Origin: Aquilaria yunnanensis
Lineage: Eukaryota > Streptophyta > Magnoliopsida > Malvales > Thymelaeaceae
Assembly (NCBI GenBank): GCA_039654915.1
Contig: CM077593.1
Location: 41,324,501-41,388,500 of the forward strand
DNA: 64,000 bases
Direction of reading: 5' to 3'
How positions within the stretch are numbered: the stretch's first letter is position 1; each line of letters starts with the position of its first letter. Positions 1-9,695 of this stretch are shown piece after piece. The translations under genes and the position numbers were made by a program. The notes under the pieces were generated by a model. The model saw only the letters and a list, made by a program, of their open reading frames with translations, did not search any database and was not told where the DNA came from.

Positions 1-662
1 CATGCTACTTGTGCTACAGCACCAGCTTGGGTGCCGCGGCACCAAGGCATGTCCTAAAGCTCGTCACTTGTGCGAACATGAACCAAACTTGCCCCAAATC
101 CCTATCCCCATAGCCAATCCACTTGGGACTTATTTCTACTTCTTTCACATATGTAAAACCATATTTATATGCATTATTTGAGGTAGATTAACTAAAACCC
201 TTACCTCAAATTCTCCATAAAGCAAGATTGAAGCATGCACAATCACAAAGATACACATGAACTCAAGTAGCTCTCCTTGAGTTCCAAGCCTAAATGCAGC
301 CAAACTGGACACCAAGGGCATGAATTCAAGACCATTTATAACCATTTATTGACCTTAGAACCAACTTATAACAAAAGGAGAAGCTTACCTTAAGGTTTGA
401 TACAAAATCATGCAACAAAGTAAACAAATGAACCTAAACCACCAAGAATAAGCAAGAGGCATGATATGGGTACCTTAGGACCTTCAATTTTGCCAAAATT
501 TGTGTACTTTGTGAGAACTAAAGAAGGGAAGCTATGGAGAATAGTTGCATACGAAAATGGAAAATGTGGGACATAACGACTTTCTAAGACCTAAAGTTAG
601 ATTACTAAATAACCTTTGTTATTTTAGTAATTTTAGACATAAAATTTTAGTTTATTGTAACT
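1..662. repeat. Degraded LTR-like debris at the left edge
   Basis: No coding region is supported. The style (ACCTTA... blocks, a CACCAAGAATAAGCAAG phrase) resembles the LTR of the Tekay-like element at 44.5-47 kb. It also holds a perfect 14-bp palindrome GGTGCCGCGGCACC at 30-43 and a GTGCT-AC-AGCAC hairpin at 11-22, analogous to the palindromes in that LTR. It is cut off by the window edge on the left and by a Copia LTR on the right. The call is an inference from texture, not an alignment. Confidence 0.3.
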
Positions 663-2051
663 ATGAGATGATTGTATTTTTGCACATTGAGTCATGATAT
701 TTTATTAAGGCATTAATCCAGCAATTATGTTTGTTGTTTTCTTTCTACGTAACTTAACAAACATAATTGTAACCCTAGAATAATGATATTCTTAAACAAC
801 CCTAGTCTAGTATTACTGTGGAGCGGGTTGCAATAATACATAACGACTAGCATATGTGGAGACTAATATGAGATATGTAGTCTACATATGGGTACAAGTT
901 GGAGAACTTGTGTACTGGACCGACCCACCATGAGAACACTACATGGATCGTTATATGAGTGTCATAAGTGATTCTCATAGTGATCATGGTATATGTAGTC
1001 CTTCGACCTAAGATCATCAAGGTTCCCTACATGTGAGCCACATACTTTGATATTTTCCTTTGTTGCTCGTAACTGAGTGAACTTGAAGGAGGTCATTGGG
1101 TATGTCACATATCATGCGGAGGGATTTGTATGATCAAGATGGGATTTGTCCCTCCTATGTAACGAGAGTGATATCTTCGGGCCCCTTGATAGAGTAAGAC
1201 TTAGAAAAATGCATGGCCATGCTCAGATGAGTTGATATACGATATCAATGTCTTCAATTTAAGTTGGTCTACTCGGTAATCAAGAAACCAAAGATTGGGC
1301 TATACGAGAGTGACACATTCCATGTCTCGTGCTTAGTCTTGATATCTTGGACAAAGGGACAATGGCATATATCGGTGATGATCATAAAGGTTTAGTCGAA
1401 TCATCGACAATCTTGTCACTTGGGTAGCAATGATGTGTTGCTAGACACCACTCATTGCTTATGATCATAAATGTGATTTATGATCATTGCCAACGTGGTA
1501 AGAGCCTATTGGGTCGCACACATAGAGCTATTTGGATCATTAGAGTGCATGGGCTAATAATTTGGGTTTTGGTTTCACAATAATTTCGTATTAATAATGG
1601 GCCCAATAGTTGAGCCATTATTAAGCCCGAAATTAAAGCCTAATTGGATTAGGGCTTTGAAACCTATTAGGCCTGGAAGTTGAGTCTCACTATAAATACA
1701 ACTTCTAGTGAGAAATTCGTAGGTCTCCTTGCCCTAGCCTCCCAAAAGGATAGCCACACTCTTCTCTTGCAATTCCTTGGAGGACGCAAGCTAGCACTGC
1801 GAGCGCAAGAGAAACACATCTGCCGGGACGTGGTGGAAGCGTGGTGATCTCGAGAGGCTCGTGTGGATACCATAGAGAGCCTGAACACATCAACTGTTCA
1901 GGTTTTGTGATTCGACTCTACAGTTGAGTGAGAGATCTCAACCGAAAATTAGGTATGAAAATTTTTGAACACCCGGTTTACCCCGTTTCACTTGAATCCT
2001 GAAGGGTTTCTGTTAAATTCCGCTGTGCTGTTTGGCTCTCGAAACCCATCA
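663..2051 (+). mobile_element. Copia LTR copy A, 5'-truncated, plus orientation
   Basis: This is the reverse complement of the LTR found at 19313, 38852, 55605 and 59725. It contains the same landmarks: the Copia CTATAAATACAAC promoter box near 1690, the repeated TATGATCATAA block near 1460, and the end GAAACCCATCA where the other copies have GAAACCCAACA. The first 25-30 bases of the LTR are replaced by unrelated AT-rich sequence, and no target-site duplication or PBS is seen. It is therefore a truncated or recombined remnant and the most diverged of the five copies in the window. Confidence 0.85.
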
Positions 2052-3621
2052 GTGAGGGAACTCATAAAGGGGTTCCTAATGCTATTTTTAAGGCTTGGAC
2101 ACCCTAAGCCAAGTCTAAAAAATGTTACCTAAGTTAGAAATACATCCTAAAGTAGTAAGTTGAGTTAAGTTGTGGACAACAAAGAGAAGCTTAAGACCCA
2201 AGTAAGTTAAGGGGTCTTAAGGAAGTGTATTGGTGCTAAGTGTCTAAGGGAGGTCTTGAAGCTCAATAGTACCCTGGCTAAGCTGCCATGCTTGGCAAGA
2301 TGAGATACTAAGATTTAAATAAAACTCTTGCACAATATGATAACAGAAAGTAAAGAAGTGGGAAGCAGAGCTTCCTAAGGCAAGACCTAGGCTCTTATAA
2401 AGTAAGACTAGGTTAAGGATGGGTTCCTAGCCACATAACCCATGCTAGTGCGCATTAGTGAAGACCTTGGAATGTAATGAGATTGCATTAAGTTGCATTA
2501 TATTGTATATATATGTTGGGTCCTAAAGATTTTCTTTATGGGTTTATAAATCTCTTACTGGAAATTATTATATTCTCATCCCTTTATGTTTCATATTGTG
2601 CATCTTATATCATTTTAGGGCTTAACACCAAGGATAAGGTGTTATGCCAATTTCTTGATGAAGGTATCATGTGTTTGTTTGTTTGTTTTTTCTAATTACT
2701 CGAAGCCAAAGCAACGTATGCATATACATGTTCTAGGTTAATAAACTAGTTGCATGTAAAATTAGAAAGAACTACAAGTATTGACTAACCAACTATGACT
2801 AAGTGTGGGATTACAATATCCCGATTAAATAAGTTATCCTAGGTAGCATCCCTATCAATGGAAATGATAAATAGTATCATCTTCACCAATATATATCTCA
2901 ACCATTCCATTAATGCATTCTTAGTTTCCTTACCACTTTGGCCCTTAAATTTGTCTTTCTATCACTTAGGCAACTTATGTTTTTTATAAGCCATCCTTTC
3001 TTGGTTCCAAAGAAAGTTTTTCTTGCGTCCAAGCCTTGCCCATAAGTCACATAAGCCACTTTAAAATGCAAAATTGCCGATTTAAACATTTGGTGCATTT
3101 TTAGCTTCTTAACTTCTACTTTCGATTCCAATGACTAGAAATACCTATGGTTTTAACTTATTTGGTTACAACTACTTACATGACCATAATTTCACCAAAA
3201 TTATGGTCATACCATTGACTCGGTACAAAATTACTATTTCACCCTTCTTGCCCTTGAGTGTCATTTTACATTTAGGAACTCAAGTTTACCCTACTTAGCT
3301 TGCTTTTCTTTCTTAGTAAGAAACTTATTTAAGGTATTAATCCAAAAAAATAGAAACTTATTATACTTACTAGATCAAATAAAGTCATTAACAAGAAGAG
3401 ATGTTATAATTAGTCCAACCATAATGCCCCTATATAACATAAAAGGAGGTTCAAGCTAATGGTCAAATTCACTAGTTAGATTAGTGAGGACTGCATGTTA
3501 ATAGATAAGACTTAGCCTTGTAGATGAGGTCTAGGTAGAGGACAAGTCCCAAGGAACCAGAATATCATATGCATAAGTTTAGTCTTGCACTATTTTGAGC
3601 TCATGGTAGATTACATATGAA

Positions 3622-3673
<52 letters not shown>

Positions 3674-3904
3674 GTTCTTAGTATTTTCTTGTAGGTTAAA
3701 GGATCCTCAACTGATAATCATAGATTCTTGATAAACATAGGAAAAATTGTCTTTTAATCCCATATTTGAGCTGGATTAATTGAAAGATTTACAATCTTGT
3801 AGCATTATTTTGATGTCTTGCTATTGATTAAAGAGAAAATTGTAAGTGATAGCATTTTTTAAGCTTAAAGCATGAAAAAATCTTGCATCAAAGATGCTAC
3901 AAGC
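2052..3904. other. Intergenic or unrecognised repeat sequence, no gene
   Basis: AT-rich sequence with only short open frames and no recognisable domain. It holds a long TG microsatellite. I see no LTR ends, tRNA or coding exon here. Confidence 0.5.
3624..3671. repeat. (TG)24 microsatellite
   Basis: Forty-eight bases of uninterrupted TG dinucleotide. It is likely to vary in length between individuals and could serve as a marker. Confidence 0.95.
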
Positions 3905-5105
3905 TACTTGAAGTTGGTGCAACAACACAACAAATCTGATGTTCCAACACCAAGTGCCAACTAGTAGGAATAGATTAGCAGTAGTAGTGGTACAACAGCA
4001 CAAAAATTTTTATGCGGTAACATTGAACGGCAGCAAGCTAGATTGCTTCAACAAAAGTTTTAATGCAGCAGCACCAAAATGTTGTGTGGTAACATCGAGC
4101 TTATGGAAAAAAATAAGGCAGCAACCAATAAGAGCTTAGACAATTAAAAAGGAAGCCAACAAAAAGAAGAAGTAGGGCATACAAGGAATTTAAGAGAAGG
4201 ATGACAACACATGAGAATAAAAATGAAGGTGACGGCTCTAGAGAGAAAAGAAAAGAAAAGTTGACCATGAGAAGGAGAGCAACAAGAGTTCTTCGATCTT
4301 CCCCTGTTTTTTCTATTTCTTGGATTGACCATGGATTTTAGTTATATTATTGATTTTATTTCAAATATGTCTTTAAGCTAAATTTTTCTATCTTCTAAAG
4401 TGATTGTAAATCTTGGATGATGCTTTGATGATTGTTTGCTTGGACCCTAGATTACTTATTAAATTTGTTGTTTGGTTTGCTTTTGTGCTTAATTGTTAAG
4501 ACTCTTGGCCATGAGTTTATTTCTTGATATAAATTTGTTTTCAGGAGAAGAAATTTGTGTTTGAAGAAAGAGACAAATAAGGTTAGAATTGCTTGAGGAA
4601 TGGGTGCCCCATGTGTCTAAGAGATAAGTAGACCGCATTCATGGAGCTTAAAATGCTTTAATTTTATGTGGACAAGGGATTTTCATTCAATATTAAAGGG
4701 GTTAAATAAATTCACCTTGGGAGAGGAAATTTTTTATCGGGTAATTTAATTTACAATAAATTGGTAAATGATCTAGGTGGATAGTAAACAAGCTCAAAGT
4801 AGATTCGAAAAGGATCAATTTTTATAGGAGAGTTATTTTTTCATAGTCATTTTATTAAGCATACAAGTAATGGTTAGACTTAGTTTTCCCTAGAATTTAA
4901 TTGGTAATATTTAGTAGTTGCAATTAGTTGTTTGTGTTGATTCTTTGTCACTTCTTATTTATTTCAAGCATTTAAATTTTTTGTCACTTTTTATAATTCT
5001 CAACAAGCTTACTTTTTAAATTAGCTCTTGATCCCTGTAGACATGACCCGGTCTCACTGATTTTATTACTGATTCAATAACCGCATACTTATAGTGTGCA
5101 TAACA
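3905..5105 (+). mobile_element. Degraded Gypsy LTR, first of two copies
   Basis: It matches 25264-26318 over about 1 kb in the same orientation, at roughly 85-90% by eye. Shared landmarks include GTTGGTGCAACAACAC near the start, AAAAAGGAAGCCA near 4146, and GACATGACCCGGTCTCAC near 5043. The right end is followed within about ten bases by a decayed PBS-like sequence, which is what makes it look like a 5' LTR. The second copy lacks about 150 bases present here around 4545-4690. The left boundary is uncertain. Confidence 0.6.
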
Positions 5106-5822
5106 AGTTTTTGGACCATTACCAGGAATCGGTTAACGATAGTTTTCTACAGCTATTTTAGAGTTTGTTTTCTTTTAATTGTTTTGATGTTTTATTTCTA
5201 AAATTTCTTATTTATGGTTCTATTTTATTTTTGTTTATCTTCTTATTTTTCTTATAAAAATTTTCAGCATTTCTAGTGTATGCCCTCAACAACTAGAGGG
5301 CAAGAAGAACTGTACAATCCTTAGTTTAAACAAACAATCAAAGCACTCAGAAAGTAGAATAAGATAGATGATCAAACAGAAGCAATGAGAAGAGCTGAGT
5401 TAGAAAGACAAGAGAAAGAAAGGTTGGAAAGAGAATAGATAGCCTGAGAACAACTAGAAAGAGACAAACTTGAGTGTGAATGAATTAATAGAGAAAGGGT
5501 GGCTCAAAGGCAAGCAAATCTAGATTTTGGTGGGCAAATTATTATGAACAAATAGGCTAGTTAGTACATAGGTTTTCAGCAACAAAGACCCAGAAGAGAT
5601 TATTACCAACCAATGATAGCAAACAACTATCATGGGATTTAGAGGCAAATGGCGAATGGAAGGAACTTACACATTCCTCCTGGCTTAACCAATTTGATGC
5701 AAATGAATCAATTTGGAGGATATCCACTTCAGGTCCTAAATAATCACTTGGAAAATTTTGAGGAACTACGTGACACCATTAAGATTGAATGAGCTACTTT
5801 TGATGATATCTACCTCACCCTG
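5106..5822 (+). pseudogene. Internal fragment of the degraded Gypsy: PBS-like site and gag-like remnant
   Basis: The sequence at 5112-5132, TGGACCATTACCAGGAATCG, reads as a mutated form of the TGGCGCCGTTGCCGGGGAT primer-binding motif common in plant Gypsy elements. Downstream, one frame encodes a charged Arg/Glu/Lys-rich stretch with several stops, then a Gln/Asn-rich stretch. This looks like a decayed gag. The fragment ends where another LTR begins at 5823. No intact ORF remains. Confidence 0.4.
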
Positions 5823-6443
5823 TGATAACTAGAGGGCTAACGCCTAGGTCCATGATTGAACTCCCCTCATGAAAGAAGATGACCTCCTTTAAAAACACTT
5901 AAGTTGAGTACCCTTAACGTTAAAAAAAAGGGACATTAGTTATGGAAGGCTTGATCGAACTCCACTATCCTTAGGACTTCACCACAAGAACCTTGATTGC
6001 AAAGCCTACACATAGCTTTCAAGACCATTGACAAGACCATTGCTACCTCATCCTAGGCTCATGATAGAAGTTAACCATCTACCCACTTAACCAGGCTAAC
6101 TAATGACACCTTCTGCAAAGTACGAATTATAGACCCTCAGATTTGGCTATCCATCTGGTAGGCCCTCCTTCTATCAAGCCCAATGGCCCATTCTAATTTC
6201 AGCATATAAATACCTTAGCAGCCTCCCAAGTAAGAACATGTTCTACACTCCTCATTCTTCCTCTTATACTTCCTTCTATATTCTCCCTAACTTTGGTGTT
6301 GGAGCCTCCCTCTTAGGAAATACTCCAAGGAAAACCCTTTAGCCCCTTATTCTCTTTTGTCTCATAGGCTTCTCCCAACCCAAGCAGCCAACAGTTCACT
6401 ACTGAAGGCCAAGATGTCATACACTAAAGACGTGCTCGAGCAT
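5823..6443 (+). mobile_element. 5' LTR of the decayed plus-strand Tat-type Gypsy
   Basis: It begins TGATAACTAGAGGGCTAACGCC, parallel to the TGATAACCGAAGGGCAATCGCC start of the Gypsy LTR at 38571. It has a TATA box (TATAAATA, about 6205-6212) and is followed immediately by a decayed PBS at 6448. The body is heavily mutated relative to the younger elements. The matching 3' LTR is probably the remnant at about 28131-28560. Confidence 0.65.
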
Positions 6444-6447
6444 GATT

Positions 6448-6467
6448 TGGCGTCACCTGTAGCAACC
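6448..6467 (+). other. Decayed primer-binding site
   Basis: TGGCGTCACCTGTAGCAACC, compared with TGGCGCCGTCTGTGGGAACC in the better-preserved elements of the window. The position just inside the 5' LTR fixes the LTR end and the element's orientation. Confidence 0.65.
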
Positions 6468-6609
6468 CAGTTCTATGTCACCATCGTAAATACTCATGAT
6501 TTTAAGGAAAAATGGGTTTTTAACCCCCAACCTGTGGCAAATCCTCAAACCACGACAAACCCACCCTTCCTCCTCCAAAGACTTCACTTTTTAAAGAGGA
6601 ATGACCTTT

Positions 6610-7962
6610 GACGGTCACTATGAGCTTTATCCATGATTTTCAACACACCAAAGTAGCTGAGATGACCCAGCAACTGGACCAACGCATGACTCAGGCAAAA
6701 CCTCATGATGGGCCGACCTCCTCTGTAAGGCCAAGAGATTAGGGTCACAGGTTACCTTGCCGAAGTACTATCAATAAGAGCCTTCAAGATGTGTCCTCGA
6801 CAAAAGATCTGCCTCCTTGAGAAGAAAGGATAGGACACTCACATGTGAAAGAATATCGGTCTTCATACTGGAGAAGCCCTTCCCCTTGCTAGAAGAGTTG
6901 TTCTCTGAAGAGAAGACGATATTCCCCGTACAAGACACTTATCGTCGGGGAGAAAGGGGTCCACAATAGCCCTAATGGAAAAAATCTTAGAAATATTACA
7001 CATGATGGAGATGTAAGTCTCCCGAAAGCCTTTTGGGTCATAGCTTGTCAAAGCCTCTGTTGACAATGAGTCTCCGTTCATCTATACCATGGCCAAGGCA
7101 TCCATGCCTAGTGACTTTCTGGTGCCTAGATTAGAGAACTATGATGGGCATAACGACCTACAAGCCTATCTTACAAAGTACAAAAGGAGCATGATAATGC
7201 ACAAGGCCGATGATACCACCTTCCACAAATGCTTTGAGGTCACGCTTTCTGGACCAACTATAACATGGTACAATTCTCTCACATTAAGGTCCATCTTGGG
7301 GATCCAGGAGCTTTCTATAGTTTTTTACACAATTGTTCATTGGTAGCCAGCCGACAATGAAAATGCTCATTCAGATGTTTGACATAACCCAAAAAAATGG
7401 TGAAACCATCTAATATTATGTCGAAAGGTTCAATAGGGAAGCCTTGCATGGTCCCAACTTCTACCTTAAAACCTGAATACTAACGATGATTAGAGGCCTT
7501 CGGATGGACTCTCAGCTATTCTATGAGTTCTTGAAAAATCAGCCAAAAAACATGAGGAGAGTTTTACCAGAAAGCCGAACAGTATATGACTGTCAAGGAA
7601 CTTTGGACGCAGGGATTAAAGCACGACAACCAGCCAAACAAGGCTCAACACCCTTAGCCTTGGTTCTAAGGGGAAGGAAGCAGGCAAGCTCAGAAAATTT
7701 GAGGAAGAAAGCAACTGGCACTCACCCCCAGAATACCATAAGGACCAGCATTATGATGGCCATTGAAAAACAAGGAGCAAACATCCAACATCTGAAGCCT
7801 ATGTCCTCGGACAATAAGAAGAACATGAAGATATACTTCCAATTTCATATAGACCATGGCCATGGCACCAAAGACTGTTTCCACCTCAGAAAGTATAATT
7901 ATTCCTTGATTAAGAAGGGGCAACTTTGGCAATATGATTGCCTAACTTTACTGAAGTCTTGA
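6610..7962 (+). pseudogene. Decayed gag of the plus-strand Tat-type Gypsy
   Basis: The frame around 6615 matches the start of gag in the 8-19 kb element (MSF..DFQ... then TQQLDQR). Open stretches 7089-7346 and 7486-7962 match its capsid region: PSDFLVPRLENYDG, the SMIMHKADD block and TWYNSL. The second stretch continues to the zinc-knuckle-like FHIDHGHGTKDCFHLRKY. Stops and frameshifts separate the pieces. The neighbouring Gypsy inserted at 8056-8060, cutting gag from its protease and polymerase, which resume at 19043. This is a dead copy. Confidence 0.75.
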
Positions 7963-8060
7963 GATAAGATAGAGGAGGAGATGAGGTGTGATGATGAATA
8001 GTACAACTCTGATAAGTGCTAAAGTAACAGAAGCCCCCAAAGGCAGCCACCTCGACCTGC

Positions 8061-8916
8061 TGATGCCCGGGGGCTTCATCGTTGGTAGTCATGGTGACTG
8101 ATGGAGGGACTCCAGGAGAGGAAGAATGCCTGGTGGCCGTTTTGCCCAAGGGAGAGTACCTGAGATGCTCAGAAAAAGTGGGTTAGGAGGTCCCCGGGTG
8201 TTATTCCGGGGAGGAGCCTCCGACGCCCAAGTCAGTGGTGCTGAGAGAAGGCAGAGGAGATAGTACTGAGAGGTTCAGTGAACTCGCCTGGTAGTATTTT
8301 CTCAGAGTGAGGAGTCAGGATATTTGCCCGCCCCTAACCAGATATTATTTCCTGGTATTTATAGGAGTGCCTAGCCCGTTCAGATCTTGACACGTGTATG
8401 GTCAGATGTTCCTGAATTTCTGGGCGTAGGGGGCGAGTAGCCGGTGGCAGGCCCCTTGAGCCTTGAGTCGAGACGGGCCATGATGTGACTTTGATGGCGT
8501 CGGCATGTTAGGGCACCGTTTGAGGCGACTTGTGATGTCTGTGGGTGACATGTCAGAGGCTTCCTTAAATGCTCCTGCCGTACTCCCGAGGTCCCTGGGC
8601 GTGGTCGTCCTCTGGTACGGACGGTGCCTCTTCGGGAAACATGCCCTCAGTTCGGGGCTTCCTAGTTTCAGGGAGTTCCGCCTTCGGAAAGATCATGTTC
8701 GGCCCCCAATAGCTGGTGCCTCTTTTCCGAAGGCGATCTGTTTACGACCTCGGGGGGCTAGTAGTATCCTCAAGTTCCCTGGCGTGCCGGGCTCGGAGCT
8801 CTTCGGCTATCTCCTGAGGTGTATAATCCCACCTTTTCTCGGGTAACACCAGTTTCTTCTGGCCATTCTTGTGGCAGGGAGTTCAGCCAAATAGAGGCGA
8901 TAGCCTTTGGCTATCA
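8061..8916 (-). repeat. 3' LTR of the Tat-type Gypsy
   Basis: 856 bp, starting TGATGCCCGGGGGCTTC and ending GCCTTTGGCTATCA on the plus strand. The minus strand holds a TATA box (TATAAATA, plus 8356-8363), which is correct for promoting minus-strand transcription. The PPT lies just inside it. Confidence 0.93.
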
Positions 8917-8931
8917 CATGCCCCCCCTTTG
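8917..8931 (-). other. Polypurine tract
   Basis: The minus strand reads AAAGGGGGGGCATG directly before the LTR's TGATAGCC. It primes plus-strand DNA synthesis. The same purine run plus CATG precedes the 3' LTR of the related element at 62004. Confidence 0.85.
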
Positions 8932-9426
8932 GAAAGCCGAAGTGAAGACTTCGGTTTTGCATCTCTTTCCAAGGTTGTTCTGTGGGAGTCTATAGAGAGT
9001 AACACCTGTGTCGAAGGTACACCTCTTGCCCAAAGGTGTGGGCTGCTCGACCTTGGCCTATTTTTTGGTGTCTCTGAGGCAAAGCCTGTGCCGAAGATAC
9101 ACCTCTTGCCTGAAGGTACGAGCTGTTCGGCTATAGCCCGTCTTTTGGTGTCTTCGAGGCAACCCGCTTCTTTGCTTTTGCAGGTCTGTGCAGCGTCGCG
9201 TCTGATGGCCAAGCGTGTTAGTCTGAGCGACGCGTCCCAGTTTTTTAGGGATGTCAGAAGACGTGTCTCCTATTTTGGCGCGATGGTTGACACGTGGCGC
9301 ACTGTCATTGGAGGAGAGTCGCGTCGTTTGCAGAGAGCGCGTCTTTTCAGGTGCAGAGAGCAGTTATGGCAACGGTTCGCCTTCAAAGGGCACTTATGAT
9401 GACGTTTCGGTTATCCACCGTCGGCC
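8932..9426 (+). other. Upstream region of the antisense gene, no ORF supported
   Basis: This lies between the PPT and the antisense TATA box. It contains repeated GTGCCGAAGATACACCTCTTGCC-like phrases (about 9010 and 9088), so it has a short internal duplication. It probably serves as promoter or upstream sequence of the plus-strand gene and as 3' untranslated sequence of the genomic RNA. This is inferred from position. Confidence 0.45.
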
Positions 9427-9434
9427 TATAAATA
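9427..9434 (+). promoter_or_regulatory. TATA box of the antisense gene
   Basis: TATAAATA in the context CGGCCTATAAATAGG, 262 bases upstream of the ATG at 9696. The related element has CGGCCTATATAAG at the equivalent place upstream of its copy (plus 61648-61655, minus strand). That conservation supports an independent promoter facing against gag-pol. Confidence 0.65.
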
Positions 9435-9695
9435 GGCCATTCCATCATAAGTCCCCTTTTGCTTTTGCTATTGCTCCTTTCTCTGCTTTCCTCTATTTTT
9501 GCGCTTTCCCTTGTTTTCTGCGGCGGAGCTGTCTTAACAGAGCTTTTTCCGGCAACCTTTCACGACGGCGACCTCAGATTTTGGCAAATCTTTTAGAGGG
9601 TTTTTGTTTTCTAGAGTGTTTTGATCCATCTGTTCTTTCGAGTTTTTTCCGGAAACTGTTTTCTTGCCCTTTCTGAACTCGTTTTTCTATCCAAA

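Noticed and set aside
3821..4332. Several 60-66 residue frames around 3.8-4.3 kb and 25.2-25.7 kb
   Set aside because: They fall in the paired degraded LTR copies on both strands and have no conserved protein between copies.
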